Notes under the pieces: model-generated | Told to the model about the DNA's origin: nothing | Database searches by the model: none | What the model saw: the letters and a program-made list of their open reading frames with translations, nothing else | Source: Mytilus trossulus | Lineage: Eukaryota; Mollusca; Bivalvia; Mytilida; Mytilidae | Reading direction: 5' to 3' | Assembly: GCF_036588685.1 (NCBI RefSeq) | Contig: NC_086378.1 | Span: 76,277,127 to 76,341,126, forward strand | Length of the DNA stretch: 64,000 nucleotides | Position numbers and translations under genes: made by a program | Shown here: positions 22,905 through 33,710 of the stretch, in pieces | How the letters are laid out: each line of letters begins with the position of its first letter | How positions within the stretch are numbered: the first letter of the stretch is position 1

Positions 22905-23530
22905 ATAGTATAGTAACAACAGTCAAATTTATGTATGCAAGCAAAAAGAATAAAGGGTGCCGAAAATTTGGTTTCATATTAACAGACTAACGGAATACAT
23001 ATATTAAGGTCATAATAAACATTCTATACATTTGCATATACTACTAGCCTCCAAGGAGCCTATATCGCTCACTTGACATTTTTGTCAAATAAAGATGATA
23101 CAATAGAACAGCAATATTTTTGTTGGAAATTATTATTTTAAAAACAACAAAAACGCTTATAATGAGTTAGTAACTTGAATGGTCCTTTGATTTACTTGTG
23201 TTGCTCGTGATGATGTTGTTCGATATTTCAGTCTATTCATTCCATTATTGTCAAGTATGTATCTGTATCAAGGACTCAGAATGGGGGAAATGTCTTTAAT
23301 ATTGTTTCATTATTTATTCTAGTGTTCAAGTCACTATATTGTTCAAAATTCGGCATTAACAAACCACAAAATTGGGAATCAAAACCCTTGGGCGTTATTT
23401 TTTTTAATTGAAAAGTACATATATGCTGACATTCTTAACATTGAGCGACTGCCAGTTTTATTATCATTTTTTATTTTATTATCTCTTACGCGAAATAGTA
23501 TATATATAAATGATTTGTTCCGAATTTAAA

Positions 23531-25019
23531 TCGAACTTGGCTGAATTTAAGGCTCTGTGTATAGCTTTAATATGCTTTTAAGAAGTTAAGATTACTACAA
23601 ACAAATAAAGTAGGGTGCAAAAGTTATGAAAACAAAATGTCTATCGGAACAGGTAAAAGGTGCCATACCACCAATTAAAAGTCCCTATCTGTTCAACCAA
23701 ATTTTGCTATTTTCACAGCTTTTTAAATATTCTACCTTAAGTTTAACTTCATAGAAACCAGGTATATTCTGAATTGTACATGTATCAGCTTTCTACATAC
23801 CAATTTTCACAATACCTTTAAAGCCTTCTAATAAAATAACTGACCTTCAAATAGAGGTACTCCAAAAATAACCCCTTTTAAATTAGTATACTATGGAGCG
23901 CATTAATCCTAATTTTTAATACAAACTCATAGACAAGTAAATTTTGGCTCAAAATGGTTAAGATATATTTCTCTTTCACCAAAAGTTTCATTTCTGCAAA
24001 TTTGTTGGTTAGTTTAGGTCAACAAGGACATCAAAAGTACTATTTTGTGTCAGAGTAGGGTTACTTTCACATACGTTCTAAATTAGAAGGAGTAATTGGT
24101 GGTGTGACACCAAAACACCCCTTTCTACATACATGACATATACAGATGACCAAATGAGCAACAATTGGCTATAATGTTTATAAGTATTCCAAAAAAGTAA
24201 CAAGAGAGAGGGTTATGTATAGCACCGATGTTAAACAAACAAATGCAAACAATAAAGGTGGAGAAACCAAAGGAACATTAAAAAACTTATAAAATGAAAA
24301 CAAGCAGACAACAGTATGGCTAAAACACAAAAAAAAGGTTAAATGCCAATAGAAAATTATGATCGAGGCTAGTATTACCTACATGTACTATGTTCTATGG
24401 TCTCCTGTAGTTTAAGCCCACCAACCATGACAAGGTCAGAGAACATATGTCAGCGTTTTTTTAATTTACATATCTTTCGGAATCCCCACGAGAAAGATTA
24501 TTACTATATTTCCACCGATATCAAAATTGATTATATGTTTTATTTATTGTTTTGACAATATTATGGACTTTCATTTTCATTCGATAGCTAACAATGATTT
24601 ATAAGATACATACAGAAAAATGAAATCTAATACATCGTCATCTTCGACGTCATCAATGTTTCTAACTGCAACCAAACGAGTATTAACATTTTAACATACT
24701 AGTATGTCATTTGCCTGACATGGGAATACATCTGTACATGAAAGATTTGTCGTAGCAAATGCAACCCTTTGAAAACACATATTTCCCCTCGCAAGTACAA
24801 AATAAATCTTGCAGAATTTCGGATGACACCTGACCTTCGAGATATACAAGTCATTTTCTTTTCCCATTCGAACTGAAAAAGAGAATGTTAGGGTAGTTTT
24901 GCTATTTGAAAGACATCTTAACGTCTGGTGTGAAGCTCTTATTTCACAGTGTTTAAAAGTAGATTCACAGAATAAAATTTGACAAGGGAGAAATTTTAAA
25001 TTGTAGCCAATTTTACGCT
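23531..25019. other. Spacer without supported features
   Basis: No conserved protein, RNA gene or repeat with clear edges. A scrap near 24,250-24,340 resembles R1-type sequence (GGTGGAGAAACCAAAGGAAC, then ACAAGCAGACAACAGTATGG), heavily diverged. Confidence 0.45.
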
Positions 25020-26145
25020 CATTTTTTTAAGCACAATAATCTATTTTTAGTTTTGGCTTGAGATCATTCAACCTAACAACAGGATCTCGAGATGCATCTA
25101 TCAATTCATCAATGTCACAGTACGAAAGGTATGACAAATCGGTGAAATCATCTGGGTTGTCCTTCAAGACTTAAACACAGTGCGCCTATCAATCCTAACC
25201 AGGACCGATCACACTGTATCGTATCATGTAACATCATGTGCGACTGGTACAATGTTACAGGTGGCAAACCGGATACTTTTACATATGTCATTGACATTTT
25301 AATAGCGGCACAAATGTTGAGTGCAAGTTGTAGTACCTGTTTGAAACAATAGCTCATGTTTATGCTGCATGGAGGGGAAGTACAATCACAAAATACTGAA
25401 CTCCGAGGAAAATTCATTCGGGCAGCCCCTAATCACATGGCAAAATCAAATAACAAAACACATAAAAAACGAATGGACAACAACTGTCATATTCTTGACA
25501 TGGTACGGGAATGTTCAAATGTAGAAAATGGTGGATTGAACCTGGTTTGATAGCGCTAAACATCTCACTTGTACTTATGCATTTATGAACGCATGATATC
25601 AGAACATCTGTATCTTGTGACTTTAATATTAGTCTGCCCTTTATTCCTGTCACATCGCACTCATTGTTTACATAAACAGCATGTAAAACCATGCGAGTAT
25701 TTACTTCATCGGGCGTACAAAATATTTTTTAGAACCTGAATACTCCTACTGAGCTGATTAACATCTTCATTTATCATAGTAACTGTTGATCTACCATAAT
25801 GCCGAACAATAAATTCACCAAGAAATCTGATTAAGCCCTGCTGGTTCTCACTGACCCGTAGAAACTTTATCCAGTCAGGAATTTGACGACCTTTTATATT
25901 TGACCTGAAACACATTCACAGAACTTGATTCAGCTTAAAAAATAACTGCAGTTGTGTCTGCTAGTGTAAGATTTATAGCAAGAATGGTGGTACAAACTTT
26001 TGTAATCATCAGTACGAAGATAGCCTAGGTCTAAAGCATCGTGCAATATACTAAGATAAACATGATCTTTTTGTCCTCCCATAGCCTCGAAAAACTTTTG
26101 TATCAATTCCTCGTATTTAAAAAAACAATTCAGTAGAAGAACCAT
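25020..26145 (-). pseudogene. Decayed copy of a multi-copy invertebrate gene, function unknown
   Basis: Read on the minus strand, pieces in order are FKYEELIQKFFEAMGGQ and SLYHHSCYKSYTS (26145-25930), then FLGEFIVRHYGRST (25915-25706), then NNECDVTGIKGRLILKSQDT (25692-25600), then ALNICAAIKMSMTYVKVSG (about 25340-25260), ending with DDFTDLSYLSYCDIDELID and KLKIDYCA near 25150-25025. From memory, proteins with the NNECDVTG-type and KSQDTDVL-type strings occur in many copies in bivalve and cnidarian genomes and may be transposon-borne; I cannot assign a function. At least two frame breaks and an inserted R3 repeat (25375-25560) inactivate it. Confidence 0.6.
25375..25565 (+). repeat. Repeat R3 inserted in the decayed gene
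   Basis: AAATACTGAACTCCGAGGAA, AACGAATGGACAACAACTGT and AAATGGTGGATTGAACCTGG identify R3. It splits the pseudogene at 25020-26145: coding-like sequence on the minus strand stops near 25,600 and resumes near 25,370. Confidence 0.7.
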
Positions 26146-28320
26146 ACATATAAGTTATAACACACTTATCCCATTCTCTTTCATTCCTACTTCGCTTAGG
26201 GTGTGATTAGCATAATTTAACAGGACTGTGAATGTGTGCAATATTCCGGGTCTGAAACGTGACCGAAGGATTTGTTTTGTATATTACAATTATAACAAAA
26301 TTATCAATCAAAAAAAATAATAAAAGTTATAAAAACCAACAAAATAATATTTCAATTTTTACAAAACAACGATCTTCTAACAAACTGGACTATTCAAAAC
26401 AAACAAATGGACCATTCAATAAGCAAAAAAGAGAGATATGAAGTTAGTGACAAGTGTTCTAGTTAATTACCTAATAGTGCAAGCTATAAAACGATTAACG
26501 GCACGAGAAAAGGCGTGTTTGAATCAAGGCAAAATTATGACTAAATTTGTGTTCTCAATTGCTATTTTCTTCTCACCGATTAATATTACACGAAAGATAT
26601 TTGGCACATATATGAACCATGTCTTATCAATGTTATTAGAGTAAAACTCCAGTGAAAGTAACACGCAATAAATTTGCTTTCGTTCAAAATGTGGTAAATT
26701 TCGGCTAAAAAAATAGTCCTACTAAAATAATGAAATACTTATACTTGAATTATATAAATATTTTTAGCTTTCTTTATAACACAATAATTTTATTTTTCGT
26801 GTTGAAGATGGGCTGTATAATGAGGTATCTTTGGGTACCCTAAAAAACCACAAAATTTTGAAAAACGTGACCACGGTAGCTTACGACGACATTCATGATT
26901 GAAAAATATAATGATTTTCCAATAGTTTGCATATAAATATAGCCGTGTGTTATCCGTTAACTTAAACTCGTTAACTAGACTTTTTCGATACTAGGCACCC
27001 TACTATAATAAGTGTAAAGTTGGCTTATTAAGAAGCTAGCATTATTTTGCTTTATCTTGACTCTAATCTAAAAATTGACAAGTTGGGAAAAAGGAGCTGT
27101 TGAAGAAAGTTTTCATAAATATAAAAGTTCGACTTTTTTTGTATGTTTCATGTATCATAGGCGCTCCCTGTCACCATTTCACTATTTACGATAGGCGAAA
27201 GATACAAAGGGGAAATTAAAACTCATAAACAAAGAACGATCTGACATTGCCATGACAGAATACACAAAGCGACCAAAGGACAATCAACATCCGCCCAAGT
27301 CATTTTGCAAAGAAATCGGCTCAAACCGGAGACTTAAAGGCCGTCTTTAAAGGACACTAGCTTGGAGATATATGAAAAATCTAATATACTATTTTTTTGC
27401 TCAATCATTAATGAAATGCAAATAGTAAAATAGTAATTCGCTTTTAGCAGCTAGTATGGTTTAATTTTGTCAAAATAAGCTAACAAATATTGATAATGAA
27501 CTACTTACTTGCAAATGAATAATCAGTCTACCTCATTGATTCCGTATTCATTTGAACTTCAAATAAATGCCTTAGCTTGAGATGGAAAACACGTGAATTG
27601 TATGTGTAAAGTTATTTAAAGGATACGAATTTCAACATCGAAAGTAAAACAAAGGATATGTATTTGATTGACTGATGAAATCCAAAAAAGAATCTTTCTT
27701 ATACAGTTAAAAAAGATGATAAACATTTATTTTTCATCTATTAAATGAAATTGAATAGACATACAAAAATCCAACAGCACGAGTTTGCTAAATTTATTTT
27801 TATATCTATATTTATGTTTACATCGCTTATATGGTCATCAGGTCACTTTAGACTCGATAGTTAATTAAATGGCATCTAAACTGAACTACACACGAAACGA
27901 AGCTACGTATTTTTGCGACCGTGCCATGTTAATTGATTTATTTTAGACTTTTAATAGTTTGGATAAATGTTTTACACTGTTATAAATCAAATATGAGAAT
28001 TTGATTAAAATCGGTGAACATGAAATTAACAGCTAGTGCCCCTTAAAACTTGAAGTGAAGTAATTTATTTTTGTTTTTGATTTTTTCCGTGTTCAAGGCC
28101 TTAGTGTGATTTTGAGATGAAATTGTGAAATAAAAACACCGTCCCTTTTTTGCTTGTGAATGTTTTGTTCTGCATGTACTGATTTTGACATTGATGTAAT
28201 GGATGAATACCCATTACCTTTGTTTTTCTAAGCAACTAAGATTTCAACGTTAACTCCCTCAAGCAAAGTTATATGAATTTGGCTATTTTGTAGGGCCTTT
28301 TTCGTCACATCACTCTTCAA
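26146..28320. other. No supported gene; one repeat fragment
   Basis: 27,185-27,310 is a repeat fragment (GGCGAAAGATACAAAGGGGA, then GACAATCAACATCCGCCCAA). The rest is AT-rich without recognisable content. Confidence 0.45.
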
Positions 28321-28324
28321 CTGT

Positions 28325-28870
28325 ATATGTTCTTGTACCGAGGTACATCCTTGGCTTTTAAATATTCAGCTTTCAGCGTTTCTTGATGAAGGTATTTCCA
28401 GAAAAGCGCTTCTGACGCATGACAATCAAAACATGCTGTTTTAATTTTTTTTCTACAATAATATATATACAAATACAACATTGAAAACTGAAGACTGTGC
28501 AACACGAGCTCCAACTAAAACTAGAGATTATGTTTGGTGCTCCAGAAAAAAACAAGCACATTCTGCTTCACATGTGGCACTTCATTAAATTTACAAAACG
28601 ACATCATTATATTTCAACTTTTTATAAGCTACGATATTATCTAGCTATTATTTTTTTTAATCTCACAGTTTGTATACATTACATTATAGTTTTCAAGAAA
28701 AAATAGTACAATATGAAATGATATGATTTTTTGAAGTGGGTCAAATGCCAATTAAGGGTTTGGAGAGCTAAACAGCCATTAAATAAAATTAACGGTACCA
28801 ATTTTCTTGCACCAGTTGCGCATTTCGACTATACATGTCTCTGTGTAGTGTTTTGCATACTGTTACCTGT
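28325..28870. repeat. Fragments of repeats R6 and R1
   Basis: 28,335-28,440 (AGGTACATCCTTGGCTTTTA, then TTTCCAGAAAAGCGCTTCTG) and 28,790-28,850 (TTTTCTTGCACCAGTTGCGC) belong to a dispersed repeat R6 that is also at 40765-40875. 28,490-28,590 is an R1 tail scrap (TGGTGCTCCAGAA, then TTCTGCTTCACATGTGGCAC). Confidence 0.5.
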
Positions 28871-29379
28871 AGTTGCATTGTCAATTTTTGTTTACCTTTG
28901 GTGTCTTTTAGTTTATACAATTATTGATTCTCAACGTATAAGGTCTGAACTACTTCACTTCAACATGAGATAATTGAGTAGGGTTATTATTCATGTAAGC
29001 ATTTTTGTATACCATTAAAACGACAGAAAACAGTTTATCAACAACTCAGAAACTAACACTAGTACTGTATTCATATATATAGGAAATGATTCATAATGTC
29101 CCTAAAACAACTAACCGACTTTCTTTGAGTAATTTTGCACACATGAAATGAACATCCAACAATTGGTGACCCAGGACCCATGTCAAATATGAAACTTTCT
29201 TTCCTACTCTCTCATATTCATTCAAAATAAAGAGCACTGTGACTTTGAGATGAAGAACGGCAGTTTAAGCACTAATGCTTTATGTGGTTCTTTTGCTGTG
29301 TTTGTACTGATTCTTTGTAATGGATTGGTACCCAATATCCTGTTTTTATTTGCTATTATGTTTATGACTGTAATACCCT

Positions 29380-30545
29380 GACTACACTTCAGATTCAGTG
29401 AACCTTTAAATTTTTTATCATACAACTTGACAGCATTACACATATACTTAATTTTTTAGGTTTATTTCCAACATTTACATCTGATTAACAAACTATCAAA
29501 GGCCATTTCAAGCCATGGCGTCACAACTAAAATAGCCCTTCTGCTATTCAAGTATCTGTAATATTTCACCTATTCATTGATATTATATAAAACAGTCACT
29601 TTAACATTGTGGTGTCAGACATTTTCTCTTCCGACATTTATTACAATAATGTCTGTCATGTCGGTTGACAAACGACCATAATTAGGATGATTTGAATACC
29701 TTGATGCCCATATTCGTGTCTATAAATATGGTTCTATATATCTAATGATGAGACTATGTCAAATACTTTTCATCTAGTGCATCCAACCTTCCTTTCATTC
29801 TTCTGGTATGAGCAGAATTCCACAGGTGATAGGCAGTTCCTTTAACATTATGACATTTTTTCTCACTGTTATACTTTGGCAAGGGTTTCATCAGTTCACT
29901 TTTATATACAGAAAGACAGTCTTTCTTGAAAATCAGATTTTTCAAATTTGATAGCTTCAAATTCATTTTCTACATCTTTTTGCTGAAAGTCCATAAAGTT
30001 TAAGGCTGTCCATATACAGATCACGGTTCCATTATTCAAACCATTGCCACTTAAATCACTGCAGAAGTCCATATCCTGAGACTTCAACATTCTGTCATTT
30101 TCTACATTATACATAAGAAGTTGTACTTTTTCATCAGTTGCGAGGAATGATGGAAAAAATAGATCTTTAAGCTCAGAGTTGGCCTTTGCTTGATAGAATG
30201 CATTTTTGATAGTTTGAGCAAACACTTGATACAATGTATTTTCAACATCGTTTTTCCTCATAAAGCTTTTATTGTACAAATTACCATTGAACTCTGAACC
30301 TTCATCCCATAATCCTGTTTATGTTGCTTCATCCTCTAATTTGACCTTTTTAGCAACTATATCTGTTACCTCATATTCAAATATGTCTGTATCCTCTGCA
30401 CATTCATCATTTTCAGTTCCTATTTTAACACGACATCTGTCTATCGTAATATCAGAATGACCATGCCATACGTTATGGTTACCTTTAGAAATGAAATGAA
30501 AGAAACTTTATAATGTAGAATTTAATACTTAGTCACGTGCATTTT
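29380..30545 (-). repeat. Duplicated block carrying the 3' end of the four-exon gene
   Basis: This aligns with about 39,390-40,620, including sequence beyond the exon: ACATTGTGGTGTCAGACATT near 29,610 and 39,480, and the intron side next to the exon (TAGAAATGAAATG and TAGAAATAAAATA). Homology ends near 30,545, where sequence matching the upstream side of TRIM gene 1 begins. That junction is the likely breakpoint of the tandem duplication. Confidence 0.75.
29755..30482 (-). pseudogene. Broken copy of the last exon of the four-exon gene
   Basis: Homologous to 39831-40573 along its whole length; it still has the acceptor (TTTCTAAAG) and the VWHGH..DITIDRC start. It carries an in-frame TAA at 30319-30321 where the intact gene reads through, and an 11-nt deletion near 29,918 (the intact copy has CCAGATGATAT) that shifts the frame, followed by a KSELMKPLPKYNSEKK-like tail in the new frame. 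No upstream exon is present, because the duplicated unit ended in intron 3. It is therefore a partial duplicate, not a processed copy. Confidence 0.8.
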
Positions 30546-30574
30546 TGTCTGTTGTATCCATTTTGTAGTAGAAG

Positions 30575-31020
30575 CGGTTTTTACCTCTGGTCTAGCTATC
30601 GTTTGTCATATATTTGCACCGATCTACGTCTATTAAATCTTGTAGAATTGTAAACATCACGCATATCCTAATTTATTTCCTGTGGTCTTCAAGGCTTTCC
30701 GTTTTTAAAAAAACTACCATCTTTGATACACAGTCAGGTGGATGGTCAATGAAGATGTTGTTTAAAAATCTAGCTGCCTTTTTCTGCACTTGTTCGGTTG
30801 CCTATATTTAAGTATGTTTTGTTGGTTCTGCAAATAATTTATTTTCTGATGACATTGCTGTTTCTGTCATGTCGTTTATGTAGACCAGGACCAGAAGAGG
30901 TTCAAGAACTGTGTCTTTAGGGACACCAAACAGTACTGGTACTTGATAAAAGACAGATGCTCCTTCTTAGACAAAGCATTTTGTTCAGGAGTACTGGGGA
31001 AATTGTTAAACTATTTTGTT
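30575..31020 (-). mobile_element. LINE relic, copy 2 version
   Basis: Paralogue of the relic at 8090-8800. On the minus strand FINDMTETA and NKLFAE remain (about 30,835-30,890), but the block with the VEYACTVWDP motif has been deleted: the text jumps from the TTAAGTATGTTTTGTTGG side straight to CTGCAAATAATTTATT. The Frame is also broken elsewhere. Confidence 0.65.
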
Positions 31021-31214
31021 AATTCATTCATCATATTGGTATATTTGTTTTCAGGCGCATAAGTAAATGGATATGTATAATTTGAAAAGAATTGATGTTC
31101 AGAGATTTCATTTCGATGAAAACGTTAAAATGAATCTTTAGAACTTGTTATTATTTAAAGGATATAACAAATATTTGTAAAATATTTACCTGCGAGTTAA
31201 TAAATTTAATAAGT

Positions 31215-31385
31215 TTTTGTTGCCGCTTGTTTTTGTTGCGCTTCAGCGTTTCTGTGTTCAATTGTTTTCCTCTAGTAGTTTATGCGTTTCCCGTATTTTA
31301 AGTTTGTAACCCGGATTTGTTTTCACTTAATCAATGTATGACGTTTGAACAGCGGTGAACTACTGTTGCTTTTTTTCTTTTTATA
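31215..31385 (+). repeat. Dispersed repeat R2 upstream of TRIM gene 2
   Basis: AACCCGGATTTGTTTTCACT and GAACTACTGTTGC mark R2. It is the positional equivalent of 10290-10470. Confidence 0.65.
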
Positions 31386-31700
31386 AAGAATTATTTCCTA
31401 TGTTTGTTGCAGCAAAATACCTAATTATAAAAATTTCCCGTAATATATAAACCTGAAAAGTTTTAAGCAAAAATAAATAATATAAAAATAATAAATGCAG
31501 ATAAACTCAGGTGAAGTGATCTCTCATATCCCTTGGGTGCCAAGCCTTATTTAAGTTTTTTCATAAAATAACCTGTATGGCTTTATTGTCTATATTTAGA
31601 TTTGTTTTATGAATGTAATGTTTAAGTATGTTATCGGTCATTGTTTTTATTAGGGGAGTTTATCTTATTGAGAACACGGAAGTATTTTACCTGTCCTGGC

Positions 31701-33710
31701 ATGGCCGAACTGGAAAATGAATGCGACATTTTTACCTGTCCCATATGTTTAGAAACACTAAAATCTCCTAGAAGTCTACCATGTTTACACAGTTTTTGTG
31801 AAATATGTATCGGTGAGTTTATTTCATCAACAGAACGTCAATCAGGACATAAACTTTCGAGTTACCCTTGTCCCGTTTGCAGATCAGTTGTTACGCCCAC
31901 CGATCCGGGTAACGATACTTCGCAGTGGTTATTGTCTCTTCCGCAAAGTAAACAAATGTGTCAATCAGAAAGAACTGAACAGGAATGCCACATGTGCAAA
32001 AAGCAAAACAAATTAAATACAGCAACACACTGGTGTCGGGACTGTGTTGAGGCGTTTTGCAAGGAATGTTTACGTCTCCATAATCTTATGAAGTTTTTTG
32101 CAGATCATAAAGTTGTAAAGATCGACGATATAAAAGAGTGTGCCAGTGGAAGCGAGTCTGATTTGAGATTAATTTCTCATTCGTGTCCGATTCACAAGTC
32201 AAAAATCTTTGAAGCGTTCTGTTTTAATCACCAGAAACTATGCTGCGTTCTTTGTCTAACACTACAACATAGAGAATGTGAAACTGTTCATGCGATAGAT
32301 GAAATTTATTATCTGGACAAAAGTGATATATTGTCATCACTAGAATCGGAACTAATCAAAATGAAAAGTAAAGTATATGAATTAAAAGAAGCAAGATGGT
32401 TTCACAAGGAACAACTAGATTTCATCTTCACAGAAATTGAATCAAATGCGAAACAGCATGTTTTATGTTTGCAACAGAAACTAGATAGTTTATTGGATGT
32501 ATTTATAAAGAAACTGAACCTAACCCGTGACGAAGAGAGACTATCTTCTGAAGAAAAGTTGGAGGCAGTTGATAATCTCTCGGGATATATTGAACAATTA
32601 CAAAACGTGTCAAAAACGGTTCAAGATCAGTGCAATTTAAATCAAACATTTATTTTCTTTGAACAATCCAAAGCCGAGCTAAAATCTGTAGTTCGTGACG
32701 TAAAATATGTAATCATTAAAACATCAGTTAATAATGCTGAATTTACTTTTAGCAAAACACTGGACCAAATTTCCAGCGTTGATTCTCTTGGCGATATTGA
32801 GTTTTCAACATCTAATCCGATCGATGGTGATGAATTTACTAGACAGTTATATCCATCAAAAAGTATTTTACTTGACAAAAGTAGGCCTCCACTCTGTTAT
32901 AATAACATTTCATTTAAACGTAACAAGACTGTTAGTTTAAAAGGCTTTACTATTTACGGATGTGTCTTTGTTTCAGAAACCGAAGTTGTTTTAGGCGGAA
33001 GTGAGATATATAAGGATGTCTTAACAGGAAACATTAAGACTCTTGACATATCAACTGGAAATATCACATCCGAATATATTATTGCGGACATAGTCAAAAG
33101 ACTTGCTTATGATTTCGAGAGTGCATCTCTATTTGTGTCATGCGATGGTTCAAAATTTCACTATTTGAAGTTAGTCAATGATGTCAGAGCACATGTAAAT
33201 CTCGAAAGAATAACCAAAAGCGTTGGAGGTACATGTGTATTTGAAAATAATGTGTATGTAATTGTCGAAAAAATCGTGAAAAAAGTAAGCATCGACACCT
33301 TAGAGAACGACGTCATTCCAGAAACGTGTTTTAAGACTGATACCGTCTTTACATTTCTTAACGGACTTGAAATTGACTGCAAGAATAAACGTTTACTATA
33401 CACATCTTCAGATTATGAGGTAGTGTGTTCGTCATTAGAGGGTCATAAAATCTTTTCTTATAAAGATCATAATATGGAAAGTTATTGTTTAGCCATCTTT
33501 TCACAAGGTGAAATATTGATAGGTGATATTAATGGCTCCGTATATCTTTTATCAAAAGACGGTAAGAAAAAAAGGACTGTTATCAAGAAAGGCAAAAAGG
33601 TGGTCCCAATTTGGGATATCTGTTTAAACAAATATAATACGAGTTCGGTTATTTGTGGACCTGACTTCATAGAAGTATATGACATTGTTTCTGCTAAACA
33701 AAAGATATAA
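31701..33710 (+). CDS. TRIM-family protein 2 (RING, two B-boxes, coiled coil)
   Basis: Intronless, 669 residues from the chosen start, the same length as TRIM protein 1, with the same zinc ligands: RING at about 13-60, B-box 1 at about 96-136, B-box 2 at about 162-197, then a coiled coil to about 340 and an unclassified beta-propeller-like C terminus. An upstream in-frame ATG at 31641 would add 20 residues. I reject it because the matching region of copy 1 carries a stop codon and the MAELENECD start aligns with MAALVNECD. Substitutions against copy 1 are scattered and the frame is fully open, which argues for selection on both copies. Probable E3 ubiquitin ligase by family; partners are unknown. 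Confidence 0.92.
   Translation: MAELENECDIFTCPICLETLKSPRSLPCLHSFCEICIGEFISSTERQSGHKLSSYPCPVCRSVVTPTDPGNDTSQWLLSLPQSKQMCQSERTEQECHMCKKQNKLNTATHWCRDCVEAFCKECLRLHNLMKFFADHKVVKIDDIKECASGSESDLRLISHSCPIHKSKIFEAFCFNHQKLCCVLCLTLQHRECETVHAIDEIYYLDKSDILSSLESELIKMKSKVYELKEARWFHKEQLDFIFTEIESNAKQHVLCLQQKLDSLLDVFIKKLNLTRDEERLSSEEKLEAVDNLSGYIEQLQNVSKTVQDQCNLNQTFIFFEQSKAELKSVVRDVKYVIIKTSVNNAEFTFSKTLDQISSVDSLGDIEFSTSNPIDGDEFTRQLYPSKSILLDKSRPPLCYNNISFKRNKTVSLKGFTIYGCVFVSETEVVLGGSEIYKDVLTGNIKTLDISTGNITSEYIIADIVKRLAYDFESASLFVSCDGSKFHYLKLVNDVRAHVNLERITKSVGGTCVFENNVYVIVEKIVKKVSIDTLENDVIPETCFKTDTVFTFLNGLEIDCKNKRLLYTSSDYEVVCSSLEGHKIFSYKDHNMESYCLAIFSQGEILIGDINGSVYLLSKDGKKKRTVIKKGKKVVPIWDICLNKYNTSSVICGPDFIEVYDIVSAKQKI

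Larger units (their letters stand above)
8015..23530. repeat. Tandem segmental duplication, copy 1
   Basis: From the LINE relic through TRIM gene 1 and its 3' flank to about 16,690, and again from about 22,905 to 23,530, this sequence aligns in the same order and orientation with 30,565-38,710. Shared landmarks outside the gene include GAGTGAACACTC near 13,070 and 33,920, ACCAGGAGTCTAAATAA near 13,315 and 34,090, ATGGCCGAT..GATCAGGCTGGCTAAA near 15,775 and 37,615, and GCATATACTACT near 23,035 and 38,295. Copy-specific insertions lie at about 8775-9860 and 16690-22900. The duplicated unit probably runs on to the broken exon ending near 30,545. Confidence 0.8.

Noticed and set aside
31641-31700. 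Upstream in-frame start for TRIM gene 2, adding 20 residues
   Set aside because: The matching DNA in copy 1 has an in-frame TAG (10793-10795) and the conserved protein starts at the internal methionine.
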